A stretch of DNA of 64,000 bases from Chitinophagaceae bacterium. GTDB lineage: Bacteria; Bacteroidota; Bacteroidia; Chitinophagales; Chitinophagaceae. The stretch covers positions 2,232,001-2,296,000 of the forward strand of contig CP065012.1 in NCBI GenBank assembly GCA_016699815.1, given 5' to 3'. A program made the position numbers and the translations under genes. The first letter of the stretch is position 1. Each line of letters opens with the position of its first letter. A model generated the notes under the pieces. The model saw nothing but the letters and a program-made list of their open reading frames with translations, searched no databases and was not told the origin of the DNA. This document shows positions 1 to 9,418 of this stretch, one piece after another.

Positions 1-61
1 GACCTCTAAAAAATGTCATGAAAAATATAACATGAAATTTTAGAGCGTTTCGGTGAAATTG

Positions 62-256
62 CCTACAACGTTTAAGGCTTGGCGATGGGCTGGTATTCAA
101 TGAACTTTCCGCCCGAACGTCAGCCGATTGAAAAACTAAAGCCGAAGATAAGTGCAAAAAGCCGATATTTGTTCGTCTGCTGGAACCTTAGCTGATAGCG
201 AACTACAGCCGATTGTTATTCCTTCAGCCAGCCTATTGCCAAACCTTTTGTTGTGC
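62..256 (-). repeat. attC-like recombination site 1 (cassette end)
   Basis: This is a 195-bp imperfect palindrome. The outer arms CAACGTTTAAGGCTTGGC (66-83) and GCCAAACCTTTTGTTG (238-253) are nearly complementary, and the inner GGGCTGG/CCAGCC extends the stem. Read on the minus strand it opens with GCACAAC (250-256), 11 nt after the stop codon of the 268-693 gene, and closes with GTTGTAG (63-69). This is the layout of an integron attC site (R''...R'). The R'' box GCACAAC is the exact reverse complement of the R' box GTTGTGC at the start of the same cassette (1044-1050). The middle shares an aaaaactaaag-type block with the other three sites. Confidence 0.65.
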
Positions 257-267
257 GTTCGTACTTG

Positions 268-693
268 TCACTCGATGCCTTGTTTGAATTTTTCGTACTC
301 TTCATAAAGCCAGTCAATATATTGGTCAAAGCTTTGAAGCACTAAGTCAAGTCCAGCACCCTTTTCTATTTGAAGTCCTTTGTCGGTAACAAAAATATAT
401 TGGTGACTAAATAATTCTCTTGTTATCTCGAAATACTTCTCGTCAAGCCAATCTCTACAAAACATTTCATCATCAGGGATTTTTTTATTTTCTTCTCGCT
501 TTTCCCCTCCAGTGTTTAAGTAGAGAAAGTCATATTCAAGAGTATTGTCTCGTGGAAAGCCTATGATGTCGAGTACAACAGCCAAATTATCAACGCAGAT
601 ATTTCCGAATTGTAAGCCTTTTTGTTCTAACTCTTCAAACAAACATTCTTGTTTATATTGTTCAAGTAAAAGGTTTATGAAATGCTCCTTCAT
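268..693 (-). CDS. Cassette-borne hypothetical protein (141 aa)
   Basis: I do not recognise this family. It is a soluble, acidic 141-residue protein without signal peptide or membrane segment, predicted mostly helical, with a Trp/Glu/Tyr-rich C-terminus (DWLYEEYEKF) and a central FPRDNTLEYDFLYLN stretch. Its ATG lies 4 nt after the stop of the Cas9-like/membrane gene (698-1000), so the two are almost certainly cotranscribed and travel in one cassette. An attC-like site begins 11 nt after its stop. Two-gene cassettes are often toxin-antitoxin or immunity pairs, so a partner or immunity role for the upstream membrane protein is possible, but that is inference from position only. Confidence 0.7.
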   Translation of the reverse strand: MKEHFINLLLEQYKQECLFEELEQKGLQFGNICVDNLAVVLDIIGFPRDNTLEYDFLYLNTGGEKREENKKIPDDEMFCRDWLDEKYFEITRELFSHQYIFVTDKGLQIEKGAGLDLVLQSFDQYIDWLYEEYEKFKQGIE

Positions 694-697
694 TATT

Positions 698-1000
698 TTA
701 TTTCTTGTCCTGATGTAAAAGAATAAGTGTCGCTACAAAAGTTGTCAAAGATAAATTAAGCCAAAATTGCCAACTGGTTCTATCATACAATGATAATAAA
801 ACTGTTGCAAATGAAATGAAGTGAAGCAAGTTGACAATTGTAAATACGTTCCTTCTCTTTTGTCTTGCAATTCTTTTGTGTCGAACTGCTTTGCCTGGAA
901 AAATTCTTGTTCCGCAACTTTCGATTTGATTATTATCGGTATCAATAATTGCCCACCCAATTGAATTTGTCCCTAAGTCAAGTCCTAAAACTTTGCTCAT
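698..1000 (-). CDS. Small membrane protein with Cas9-like N-terminus (RuvC-I + bridge helix)
   Basis: This is a 100-residue protein with two very different halves. Residues 4-19 (VLGLDLGTNSIGWAII) match the RuvC-I motif that opens Cas9 proteins, including the catalytic Asp at position 8. TRIFPG (31-36) and the basic run RHKRIARQKRR (40-50) match the stretch leading into the Cas9 bridge helix. Where a Cas9 would continue with its REC lobe, this protein instead has two hydrophobic segments (about 52-72 and 79-95), ending in HQDKK. No HNH, RuvC-II/III or PAM-interacting domain, CRISPR array, cas1/cas2 or tracrRNA is visible. The ATG has a normal AT-rich leader, 46 nt inside the cassette. The gene overlaps nothing and has a complete frame, so it looks like a real short gene and not a broken cas9. 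Nuclease activity is unlikely without the rest of the RuvC fold. Confidence 0.75.
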   Translation of the reverse strand: MSKVLGLDLGTNSIGWAIIDTDNNQIESCGTRIFPGKAVRHKRIARQKRRNVFTIVNLLHFISFATVLLSLYDRTSWQFWLNLSLTTFVATLILLHQDKK

Positions 1001-1043
1001 ATTGTCTAAACTTTAAAGATTAAAACTGCTGCGATTGTATGAC

Positions 1044-1242
1044 GCACAACGGACAGGTATTGCCGATGGTGGGGAAATAGAATTCCCGTCCGCCGGAACT
1101 GCTGCCTGGCTTTTTGCTAAAGATAAATAATAAGAACTAAAGCTGGGCTTTATTCGTCAAGCCCCGAACCACAGCACAATAGAATTACTGCTGCTGATTG
1201 TTATTCCGTCAAGCCCCACTATTGGCAATACCAATGTTAGCA
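1044..1242 (-). repeat. attC-like recombination site 2
   Basis: This is a 199-bp imperfect inverted repeat. The arms ACAGGTATTGCCGATGGTGGGG (1053-1074) and CCCCACTATTGGCAATACC (1214-1232) pair over most of their length. On the minus strand it begins with R''-like TGCTAAC (1236-1242), 4 nt after the HEPN gene stop, and ends with R'-like GTTGTGC (1044-1050). The R'' box is the exact complement of the R' box GTTAGCA (2484-2490) at the other end of the same cassette. The central aagaactaaagctggg resembles the other sites. Confidence 0.65.
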
Positions 1243-1246
1243 GCAG

Positions 1247-1831
1247 TTATTGTCCGTTGATTCGATTCCAGTCAGCTATATACATATAAATTCTTTGAAA
1301 TTCAGATGGTAATAACATTCTGTTATGTGCAATAAAATTTCTAGTTTTTTCAAGTTCATCCATTCGTTGCTTCAACCAATGCTGGGATGGAATTATATTT
1401 CCAAAGTGTTCCCACTTTTCAATAATAATACTACCTAACATGCCAAAATCAACAAACCCAAGTAAGTCTGTCTTTTCGCCTTCGAGCCATGAGTCCTTAA
1501 GTGCAGTTGCTTGCCTGGTCTCGGCATGACTTTTAATTCTGCTAGATAGTTTATCCCACCAATCTATACCAACATTTTCTGTTAATGTTTCTCTTATGAA
1601 ATCCCGAACATCATTTTCAAAGCAAAAAACAATAGAATAAAGTCTTGCCATTTCTAAAGACTTATTTCGGAGCTTGACATTGTAAGGAGCTAATGCTTCT
1701 AAATGAGTTTTCTGTTCGTTAATATCATTATCGGCACCAATTTTTATCCCGGCACCTTGAAACAACGATACTTCGGATTCAAACATCAATCCTCTAAAGA
1801 GGAAATCTCTAACATCTTTTTTCTTATTCAA
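1247..1831 (-). CDS. Swt1-like HEPN domain protein
   Basis: This 194-aa protein is all-helical in character. The HEPN ribonuclease signature Rx4-6H is present as RNFIAH (R154, H159), with an upstream FENDVRDFI block (71-79) typical of the Swt1-type HEPN group. HEPN proteins are mostly RNases in toxin-antitoxin, abortive-infection and RNA-processing systems; here catalysis is inferred from the motif. The only start giving the full domain is TTG at 1831, inside the end of the DUF5343 gene (8-nt overlap), which points to translational coupling. The later ATG (residue 16) would remove conserved-looking N-terminal sequence. The pair fills one attC-bounded cassette; the stop lies 4 nt from attC-like site 2. 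Confidence 0.65.
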   Translation of the reverse strand: MNKKKDVRDFLFRGLMFESEVSLFQGAGIKIGADNDINEQKTHLEALAPYNVKLRNKSLEMARLYSIVFCFENDVRDFIRETLTENVGIDWWDKLSSRIKSHAETRQATALKDSWLEGEKTDLLGFVDFGMLGSIIIEKWEHFGNIIPSQHWLKQRMDELEKTRNFIAHNRMLLPSEFQRIYMYIADWNRINGQ

Positions 1832-2455
1832 GGAGGTGATTTTTTAAAGATTTAAATATTGCATTATAAACTTCAACATCTTTTGTTGCTGGCAAATGGA
1901 CTTGAATATTATAATGTAGACCTAAACTACCTTTTGGCTTGGGTGAATTTGTTTTTGATTGTCCTTCGTCATCATTTTCATCATCATCTTCTGTTGTTTC
2001 TGTAATTTTTTTGGTCTTTTTTACCACTTTTGAAACTCCTGAAATATCCGCTAGTTCTAATAACGCATAAAAAGTCTTGCTCATTAACCCTGCTACTACA
2101 TCACTGGTGTTGTGGTAACTTTTAAATTTACCTTCAATCAAATTTCTGTCAGCTGCTGTAGGATTTTCAGCAATTAGAAAAATATCAGAATAAGTTTCCT
2201 TTATAGCTTCACCCATAACTTGCTTTGATGTAGCGTGGTTTCGAAATTCCGAATATCGTTCTGTAGGGCTCCATCCCACGTCAAAAAACCTAACGACTTA
2301 AGTAACGGAATAAACGCTCGATGGTTTTTGGACTTGTAACCCCAATCGAGAAGAAGTTGATTGGTAAATTTAGGCGGCGCTTGAGCGTCTCTAATTTTTG
2401 CAAAGAAATCTTTGAATTTCTTAAATTCTTGAGAGTAGGTAGTTGGAAGTCCCAT
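1824..2455 (-). pseudogene. DUF5343 family protein, one frameshift
   Basis: Two overlapping frames (2455 to about 2288, then about 2288 to 1824) give one continuous DUF5343-like protein of about 210 aa. The first frame has the N-terminal winged-helix-like segment ending KSLGF; the second resumes with GWSPTERYSEFRNHATS, a family hallmark, then a Glu/Asp-rich linker and the C-terminal LHYNIQVHLPATKDVEVYNAI block. The join falls in a run of six T (minus strand, near 2284-2289), so one base is missing or extra there. It may be a real inactivating mutation, programmed slippage, or a consensus error. DUF5343 proteins are often encoded beside HEPN or restriction-like genes; their biochemical role is not established. 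Confidence 0.6.
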
Positions 2456-2483
2456 ATTGCTTGTGTAATTGTTTTATAATTGC

Positions 2484-2615
2484 TGCTAACGGTTCGGGTA
2501 TTGCCGAAGGCGGGGCGTTACAGCACTACTGTTGATTTGAAAAACTAAAGTTCGGTTAAGCATAAAAGTGTCATAGAAGCTCGTCACCCCCGCTTTTGGC
2601 AATACCTTGTTACCG
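2484..2615 (-). repeat. attC-like recombination site 3
   Basis: This is a 132-bp imperfect palindrome with arms GGTATTGCCGAAGGCGGGG (2497-2515) and CCCCCGCTTTTGGCAATACC (2587-2606). On the minus strand it opens with CGGTAAC (2609-2615) and closes with GTTAGCA (2484-2490). CGGTAAC is the exact reverse complement of the R' box GTTACCG at 10991-10997, making the 8.4 kb in between one formal cassette. The next gene (DUF5343) starts 28 nt beyond the R' box. Confidence 0.65.
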
Positions 2616-2787
2616 GATGCCCTTCTGGTTGTCCGAAGGTGTGTCGTATCAAGTTTGCACTCACTTTGTCCGAAGTGATTTACATTCAACGTTGTGTCCG
2701 TCAGAGTTTGCATGGTGCGGTGGAATGAAGTTTTATTTTTTTGAAGGGTGGGAGATTTTTTGTTTTTTAATTTTTTCTTGGGTGGAG

Positions 2788-2854
2788 AAAAAATACTCTC
2801 TTGCAAGCTTTGAATTAAGCGTTGGCTCAAGCGACTTGCAAGAGTGTATTTTTT
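2788..2854 (-). terminator. Strong bidirectional hairpin terminator after Rhs gene
   Basis: A 19-bp stem (AAAAATACTCTCTTGCAAG with CTTGCAAGAGTGTATTTTT, one mismatch) surrounds a loop of roughly 27 nt containing AGCGTTGGCTCAAGCGA. Both outer sides are A/T runs, so it can terminate in both directions. It lies 11 nt after the Rhs stop codon and inside the cassette, 170 nt before attC-like site 3. Confidence 0.7.
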
Positions 2855-2864
2855 GTGTGAGGCT

Positions 2865-3930
2865 TTATTTCTTTTTTTCTGTTTGTTGAATGGCGGAATT
2901 GGTAATTGCTGATTTAATTGCTGTCCCACCAAGAAACGGAACTTTTTCCATATTCATCTGTGCTAATTTTGGAAAAGAAGAAAGTATTTCTAAGCCAGCT
3001 TTTGAAAGCATTTCACCCGCAAACTGACTACAATTATTTAGGCCAATATTGAATCCTTCTTGCCCATTCAGATTTTGGTTCTTATTAAATCTTGATTGAG
3101 CCGATCTTAAAGCTCTATCAAATAATGATTTTGGAACCTTTACATCAGTATATCCAAAATTTCCTCCATTCCAATCTTCTCTTCCATTAAATAATCGCCT
3201 ATCAATATGATATTTATCTGGGCGAATATCAATCTTTCGAATACGAACTGTAGATGGTCCGTTTTTATCAAAAAATATCTTATCAAAGGTTACTGCACCA
3301 TGTCCTTTTAAAAATGAACCTAAACCTTGAGTTCCCTTTGGGCCGGCAAGACCATAACCTACGGTTCCTGTCTCACCTGTCATTGGATTAAAATTTCTAC
3401 CAGCAGCACCCATTGCGGCAATATTTGCTGCTTTAGAAATTCCCGAAAATAAAGCTCCCCACTTATCAGCAGTAGAAGAATTTGAGTCGAGTAAAATTTC
3501 CGCTTCCTCAATGGGTAATAAGCTTACGACATTATCTAAAGCTCCTCTACCAGTTCCTATGACAGATGCCGCCAAGCCATATCCTATTTCTGGTAATATA
3601 CCAGCAGTTTCTCCAAAGGTATTAAAGTGCCAATCTGTTAAATCACCTTTCGTTTCAGAGACACCATTGTAAATAGCATCTTGAAAGCCTAAGGAAGCCA
3701 TATTAGATAATGTAGTAACTCCAATCCAAGCATTCGCACCGAGGTCTGAAACGAATCCTGTTGACTTTCTTTCAACCATCTTCTTTAATCCTCCGGCTGT
3801 AATTGCATTTGCGATTCCAAAAGATGTATCGCTGATAAGCTTTCTCATGTTTTCTCTTTCGTCTTCTGTTGCAGGAGCAACGCCTGAAAGCTTTGGTGTC
3901 CATGTGTCAGAAACTAACCCTAACGCATCA
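2865..3930 (-). other. Rhs C-terminal variable (candidate toxin) domain
   Basis: This is the last ~350 codons of the Rhs gene, in one open frame. After the HDPINRRDALGL boundary (the slot where Rhs cores switch to their toxin tips) comes a Gly/Ala-rich helical linker, then a compact C-terminus with DKYHIDRRLFNGREDWNGG and NNCSQFAGEMLSKAG. A Cys followed by a helix like this resembles the catalytic-Cys segment of papain-like/NlpC-P60-type effectors, with His/Asp candidates upstream, but I cannot assign a family. No separate immunity gene is visible between this stop and attC-like site 3; only a hairpin lies there. Confidence 0.45.
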
Positions 3931-6900
3931 CGCCTGTTAATTGGGTCATGAGCACAATACTGATGTTGATTATTGCTTTCTAGATGTCCGGAAATGTCTC
4001 TCTGAAAAAATAATCCTACCTGCTCATCATAAACCCTTTTTCTAAAATCATATTTATCTATTGACTTAATTTGGGGTCTTCCGCTAAAAAGAATAGTAGT
4101 TAAAGAATTACTTGACGGAATTATATTCTTCCCAGAATCAAAAACAGCAGGAGAACCAAAAGAACTAAAATCAAAATATTGCAAAGGATTACTGTTATTA
4201 TCAGTAATGCTGCTTAAAGAAAGTACGCTGTTTTGATGATAGAAATAATTTGATTGTCCCTTACTTTGAACAATATATTCATCAAGACCTAACCCAAAAG
4301 TATTTTGAAGTGTATTGCCGCCTTGCGGCTTTTCCTGTATTGAACGAAGTCCGTCATAAAAAACAGGTTTGAAATATTGTTTTCTTTCCGTTCAATTATC
4401 CTGCCTTCGCCATCATAATGATGCTCAAGCAAAACAGCATTATCTGATTTCTGAACAACTTTTAAAAGGTTATCAAACGCATCATAATAATAATTGAATA
4501 AATTATCAGAAGTTCGATTACCGTTTTTATCATAAGTATAATTGATGTTTGCTCCACCTGAAATGGAATTTAATTGCAAGAGATTATTGTATGCTGTATT
4601 AAACTGCACTCCGTCTATATTCCAACTCGCTCTTTTATCATTGTCGGAAAGAGTATAACTTTCCTTATGGGCAGCGGCATTCGGATTTAAGCCGTTCAAA
4701 AAAGCATCAATACTTGGCTGGTCGTTTAAGTTATTTGGAATCGCTGCATTTATTCCGGTATAACTTTCAGTCAGTCGGCTAAGTCCATCGTAGCTGAAAT
4801 ATTTGTTTGTGTTAGGTAAAGAATCTCTGGTAATGATTTTTTTTCTTTTATCACCGTCAAACAAATATTGCTCTCCATCAATTATGTTACCAGCATTGTC
4901 TTTAACCTTAAAACCTGATAACCAACCTTCAATGTCATAATTATATTCTGTTACAGATTTATTCGCATATTTTTTATTATTCAAAAACAGCCCTTCATAC
5001 TGAAATGCTGATAATATCGTTCCTTCTGCAAAATCATTAATCAAACAATTTGCAGTTCCTTTCTTTTCAAATACAACCTCCTTGATTCTGCCTAATGCAT
5101 CCAATTTGTATTTATCTATTCTTCCATCAGGAAAAGTCAAAGCAATGCTGTTGTTAATGTCATCAAATATTTTCCTGATGGTTTCAGTCCCTTGTTTTTC
5201 TTCAATAGGTCTGTTGAAGCTGTCAAACTTTTTGAAATGGTATGAGTTCCGCTTGAAACTGAATTAATTCTTCCAAAGCTGTCATAGCCATAAGTCAAAG
5301 GCGGAGTTGGCAGTGTTCCGCCATTTACATGAAAATCCATTTGGGTCAATTGACCTTTAGGATTGTAACTGAAATTGGTTATTGTGCCATTGCAATCAGT
5401 TTCCTTTTTCAAAAAGCCTAAAGCGTCATATTCTTTAATTATTGAAGAATTATCGGGGTATTGAGTTTTAAAAAGATTGCTTTTTTCATCATAAAAATAT
5501 TTCGTCAAATTATTTTCCGCATCCTGATATGAATTCAACCTGCCAATCAAATCTCTGTTCCATTGGTTTATTATGATTTCATTTCCTGTTCTAATTAAAC
5601 CAGTTTTGATAGTTAGACCATTAATATCATAATACAAATTTACTTGTTGTCCTAAGGCATTAATAACACTTGTCTTTAAATTTCTGTCGTCATAAATAAA
5701 CGAAACTTTGTTTCCTAAAGGATCAGAAGTTTGTATTGGACGGTTCCTTGAATCATAAGAAACACCTTGGCTGAAAGATAAATAATTACCTGAAGTGCTA
5801 TTAAAAGATTCAGTTTTATCAGAAATAATGTTTCCATTTGCATCATAAGAATTAGCCTGTCGGTTTCCTAATGGATCAGTAACCAAAACAGTTCTACCAA
5901 TGCCATCATAATCAATTTTTGTAGCGTTGTTTTGATGATTAATTGCTTTTATCGTGAGGTTGTCTTTATCATAAAACAATTGAGAAGTTAAACCATTTAT
6001 ATCTGACTCTATCAATCTGCCTTTTTCGTCAAATGAAAAGGTATGAGTTTGCAGAATGGAATTAAGAGAATCCTTAATTATTTTTTGGGTAATCTCATCA
6101 CGACTTCCATATGAAATTTCCTGAACAACTCCAAGATGATTCGTTTGAGAAACTAAACGGGCATAAGGATCACCATTTCCCAGTTCACCATACTTAAATG
6201 TTTTCAATGTTGCCGTCAGGATATGTTACCTTATCAAGATTTCCAACTCGGTCATAGTGGTATTTTGTTTTTAAAGGGAATTCTGTATTTGAAAATTTAG
6301 TCTCTTCTAAAAGCAAATTTCTGTCATCATATTTATTTCTAAATTCCTGACCTATTGGATTGATTAGCTTAATTACATTTCCAAAAAAGTCTCTCTGAAT
6401 TTTAGTGATTTGTTGAGATGCTGTATTGGAATATTTTCTTACTTCAACTAACCATGAAGCAACATCATAAAAGTATTCATTGATGATAAATGAACCACTC
6501 AAAACCGGATCGCTATAATTTCCTTTTGGCAAAACTCTTTAGCAATTTTTCTGTCCTCATTGTATTCAAACTTGTAAACGGCTCTGCTGCCATTAACGGA
6601 AGGCAGTTCAGTTTTTACCAATTGCCCAATAAGATTATGTTCAAATAAAGTATCATTACCAAATCCATCAATAGCTCTTTTGATATTTCCCAAAGCATCA
6701 TACTCAAACGATTTAATCAGTGAGGCTGTGCTATCGTGTGTTTTAATTTTCTTTACAAGACCTGCTCCGCTTCCATTTGAGAAATAATCATAAGTTTTTT
6801 TTCTTCCTTCCGGAGAAAGTTCTTCTACTAATTGACCTGAGGGGTCATATTTAAGATTAGTTTCGCAATTATTTTGAACGGTTCCATCGGGCAATGTGGC

Positions 6901-8657
6901 ATCTGGATAAATTATCTTGACTAAGTTCCCATTTCCGTCATACTTGAATTTAATAGTTGTGTTCCTTCATCAGTAACAGTTTCTACCTTTTTGAAAATTA
7001 TTTTCATAAGTGTATTCAGCTATTTTCTTGGGTTTAACCTGATTGTATTTAGTTTAAATACCCGAAGCAAGTTTCCATTTTTTCAATAACTGAAGCCGGG
7101 TTATTAGGGTCATGCTCATAATACTCATAGATGTCTGCCATGCCATTGGCATAATAAAATTCAGTCATTTGTCCGTTTTTATTATACCTGTATGATTGTG
7201 CCCACACCCTGTAAGAACCATCAGCACATAATCTAAATCTTTCGTCAAGCAAATTTCCCCTGAAATTAAAAGTCAAAACTTTAAGTGGTCTTTCAGGTTC
7301 GTAAAATTCAGTTTGCAGATAAGCATCATTGATGTATTCGTCAAATGGAGGAATGTAGCGGATATTAGTGTATTTGAATAAATATTCACCACCCATGAAA
7401 TATTGTTTCACCACACGATTGAAACTATCATCTGTTGAGTCCGTGCCGTAAAAATTTTCTACAATTGTTTGTCCCTTTGCATCTATTACTCTGAGGATAT
7501 TATTTCTTAATTCAGATAATGCCTGATCTTCGTCATACTCATAGCAAGTCATTAAACCGTTTGGGAAATCGGGAGTAGGAAAAGTTATTACTGCTGAAAG
7601 TTGCTCAATGTTATTGGAATGCATGTATTTAATTTCTACCGGATGCTTGCCTTGCTCTTGCAAAAATTCGGGTTGTAATGCTTCAAGCAAATCACAACTG
7701 CCATAAACAAAATTTATTTTTCTACCAACTGTATCAATTACAGTTTCAAGTTGATTTTGTGGATTGTAAATTAGCTGTTGAGAATTCTTATTTGTGTCTT
7801 CAATTTTATTAACGGGATTCTTTCAAAACCTGAATCTGTGAAATACCATTTCATCCCACCTTTAAAGGTCAAGATGAAATCTGAATTTTGAATCCTCTCC
7901 AATTTTGCGAACACACCTCTTGGTGGGTTGTAAAGAATAGAATCCCTGAATCAGTATATATCTTCCTGCAAACTCCCTGTATTAATTGCAATGGAACCAT
8001 TGTTTAATGTTCAAATAGACATTGTAATTATGATCCCAGTTGTAACCAAATGGACCAAAGAATGTTCTGCCGCTTTTGTAGGTTCTGATAAAAACAAAAG
8101 GGAAACCTACAGAAGGCAATTCAAAATCTACTTTCTCTAAATAGAATTCACCTGTGAATGGATTAACAGGGTCTGCAACCTTTGGAGTATTCTTAGCTTC
8201 ATCCTTTGATCGTTTTTCAGGTTCACCTTGAGGAGGTGATTGTGGTGGTGGGATGTTTGGGTCAATGTCTTTCTGAACAGGAGGAACTTGTATTTCAATT
8301 TCTGGCGGTTCAGTAACATTGGCACCCAATGTCTCAGGAGCTCGGTGTCAGAAGGATTGTTATCAAACAGGGATTTCGTTGGCTTAAATCTTTCCTGCTT
8401 CTTCTAACTGTTGTTTGTAGATTGGAATTGCATAATGCCCGATAGTCTTCCGGTGTCCAATCAGTTATGGCTCCAGTATTATCTCCTAAATGCTCCAATT
8501 GCAGGACCTTCACCAGCATTACAAAATATTGTCCTGTTAGCATTATCTAAAAATCTGATTGCATCGCAAGGGTCGTCAAAGCCGAATTCACTGCCGGGTT
8601 GTTGAATTTCTCCATTAAGAGAAATCGGGTAAGTTACTTTGCCGTATAATCTGACAT
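2865..8657 (-). pseudogene. Rhs/YD-repeat polymorphic toxin gene, multiply frameshifted
   Basis: A reading of about 1,930 codons runs from ATG 8657 to the stop at 2865, but only by changing frame around ten times (for example near 8490, 7985, 7815, 7060, 6990, 6515, 6200, 5240 and 4280). The restored protein has an N-terminal region with DDPCDAIRFLDNANRTI, a Pro-rich segment, the Rhs entry motif FFGPFGYNWDHNY, dozens of YD repeats (YDxxGR/NxxxxxYD), the closing block YDEQVGLFFQRDISGHL, and a polymorphic C-terminus. Few in-frame stops have accumulated inside fragments, and several breaks sit in runs of A or T, so damage is recent or the consensus is poor. In family terms it would be a large secreted shell protein that encapsulates a C-terminal toxin. 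It is the last gene of a four-gene unit inside a single attC-bounded segment. Confidence 0.75.
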
Positions 8658-8717
8658 AGCAATAATTATTTTTTGTGACAGAAAAATAATTTACTATTTA
8701 GCTATGTCTGGTTTCTT

Positions 8718-8992
8718 CTACATTGAGAATTTCATTCTAGATATTCCAAATTGTTTTGTAACAGCCAAATCGTTTGTTGACAAGATTTCTTTCAATGAAA
8801 CTATTTTATCAACCTTCTCCTTGACTTTTGGATTGATGAAAGCAAGGTCATGTATTGAAGACTCTAAAAAATATTCTTTGGTAGAATTTGCAATAACCTC
8901 TTTTGGAAATGTTTTGATTGGAGATAGCCAACTGTTCCCGGGTCATTTCTCAAAGGTGAATTAGATGCAGAAAGCATTGAGTTCTGAATCAT
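8718..8992 (-). pseudogene. Small Rhs-operon protein, frameshifted (~91 aa)
   Basis: The ATG at 8992 overlaps the stop of the preceding gene (ATGA). The frame begins MIQNSMLSASNSPLRNDPG, breaks near 8935, and continues in another frame with IANSTKEYFLESSIHDLAF to KFSM and a stop at 8718. Total length is 275 nt, not a multiple of three, confirming an indel. Unknown family; no membrane segment or signal. It sits third in the four-gene Rhs unit, 60 nt before the Rhs start. Confidence 0.45.
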
Positions 8993-9418
8993 TCTAATGA
9001 TTCCTTTTTGAACGGGAAATCATTTCTCTGTCCTCTTGGTCTTGGAGGCCTTACCTTATCTCCAAATATAGAAGGATCAACTACTTCTGGAAGTTCAAAT
9101 AATGGAGTTATATCAAATGGAATTTCAACCACAATATCATCAAACCTTCCACCGTGCAAATCAACAATATCTGTGTCAATGGGTTTTAAGTTTTGTAGTT
9201 GTAACATCTTTGCTGGATATACATTCGTTGCCAGTTATTTGAGTGCAAAGTTTACGCTGTGTTATCAGCAAACCTGACACATCAACTTTGGCCTGAGGGG
9301 CTTAATTTTTTTTCTACGAATGGATATTTGCAGCTTCTCTGAAAAAATGCCCATTTGTTTCCTTCCATAGAAATTTATCTCCTACTTCAAGATGGAAGTC
9401 AATTAATAATTTATTCAT
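8989..9418 (-). pseudogene. Rhs-operon hypothetical protein, frameshifted (~143 aa)
   Basis: The start ATG (9418) overlaps the stop of the upstream gene by 4 nt (ATGA). The first part reads MNKLLIDFHLEVGDKFLWKE and breaks in a run of eight A at about 9311-9318. A second frame carries GLLITQRKLCTQITGNECIS. A third, from about 9207, gives DTDIVDLHGGRFDDIVVEIP and a Pro/Arg-rich end RPPRPRGQRNDFPF. The family is not recognised. The tight overlaps with both neighbours indicate one transcript with the Rhs gene, so a loading or folding accessory for the Rhs protein is a reasonable guess. Confidence 0.45.

Noticed and set aside
1..61. Start of the next cassette gene at the left edge
   Set aside because: A minus-strand ATG at 17-19 leaves only six codons in the window; too little to support a call.
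698..1000. A complete or remnant CRISPR-Cas9 locus
   Set aside because: Only the first ~50 Cas9-like residues exist. No HNH, RuvC-II/III, cas1/cas2, repeats or spacers are visible on either side, and the frame is closed normally after two membrane helices.
2596..2889. 97-codon open frame on the + strand over attC-like site 3 and the hairpin
   Set aside because: It is made of palindrome arms and low-complexity T-rich sequence, lies antisense to the Rhs end, and has no protein-like pattern.
2486..2932. 148-codon minus-strand frame overlapping the Rhs end
   Set aside because: It runs through the hairpin and attC-like site 3; composition is unnatural and it overlaps the real Rhs C-terminus in another frame.
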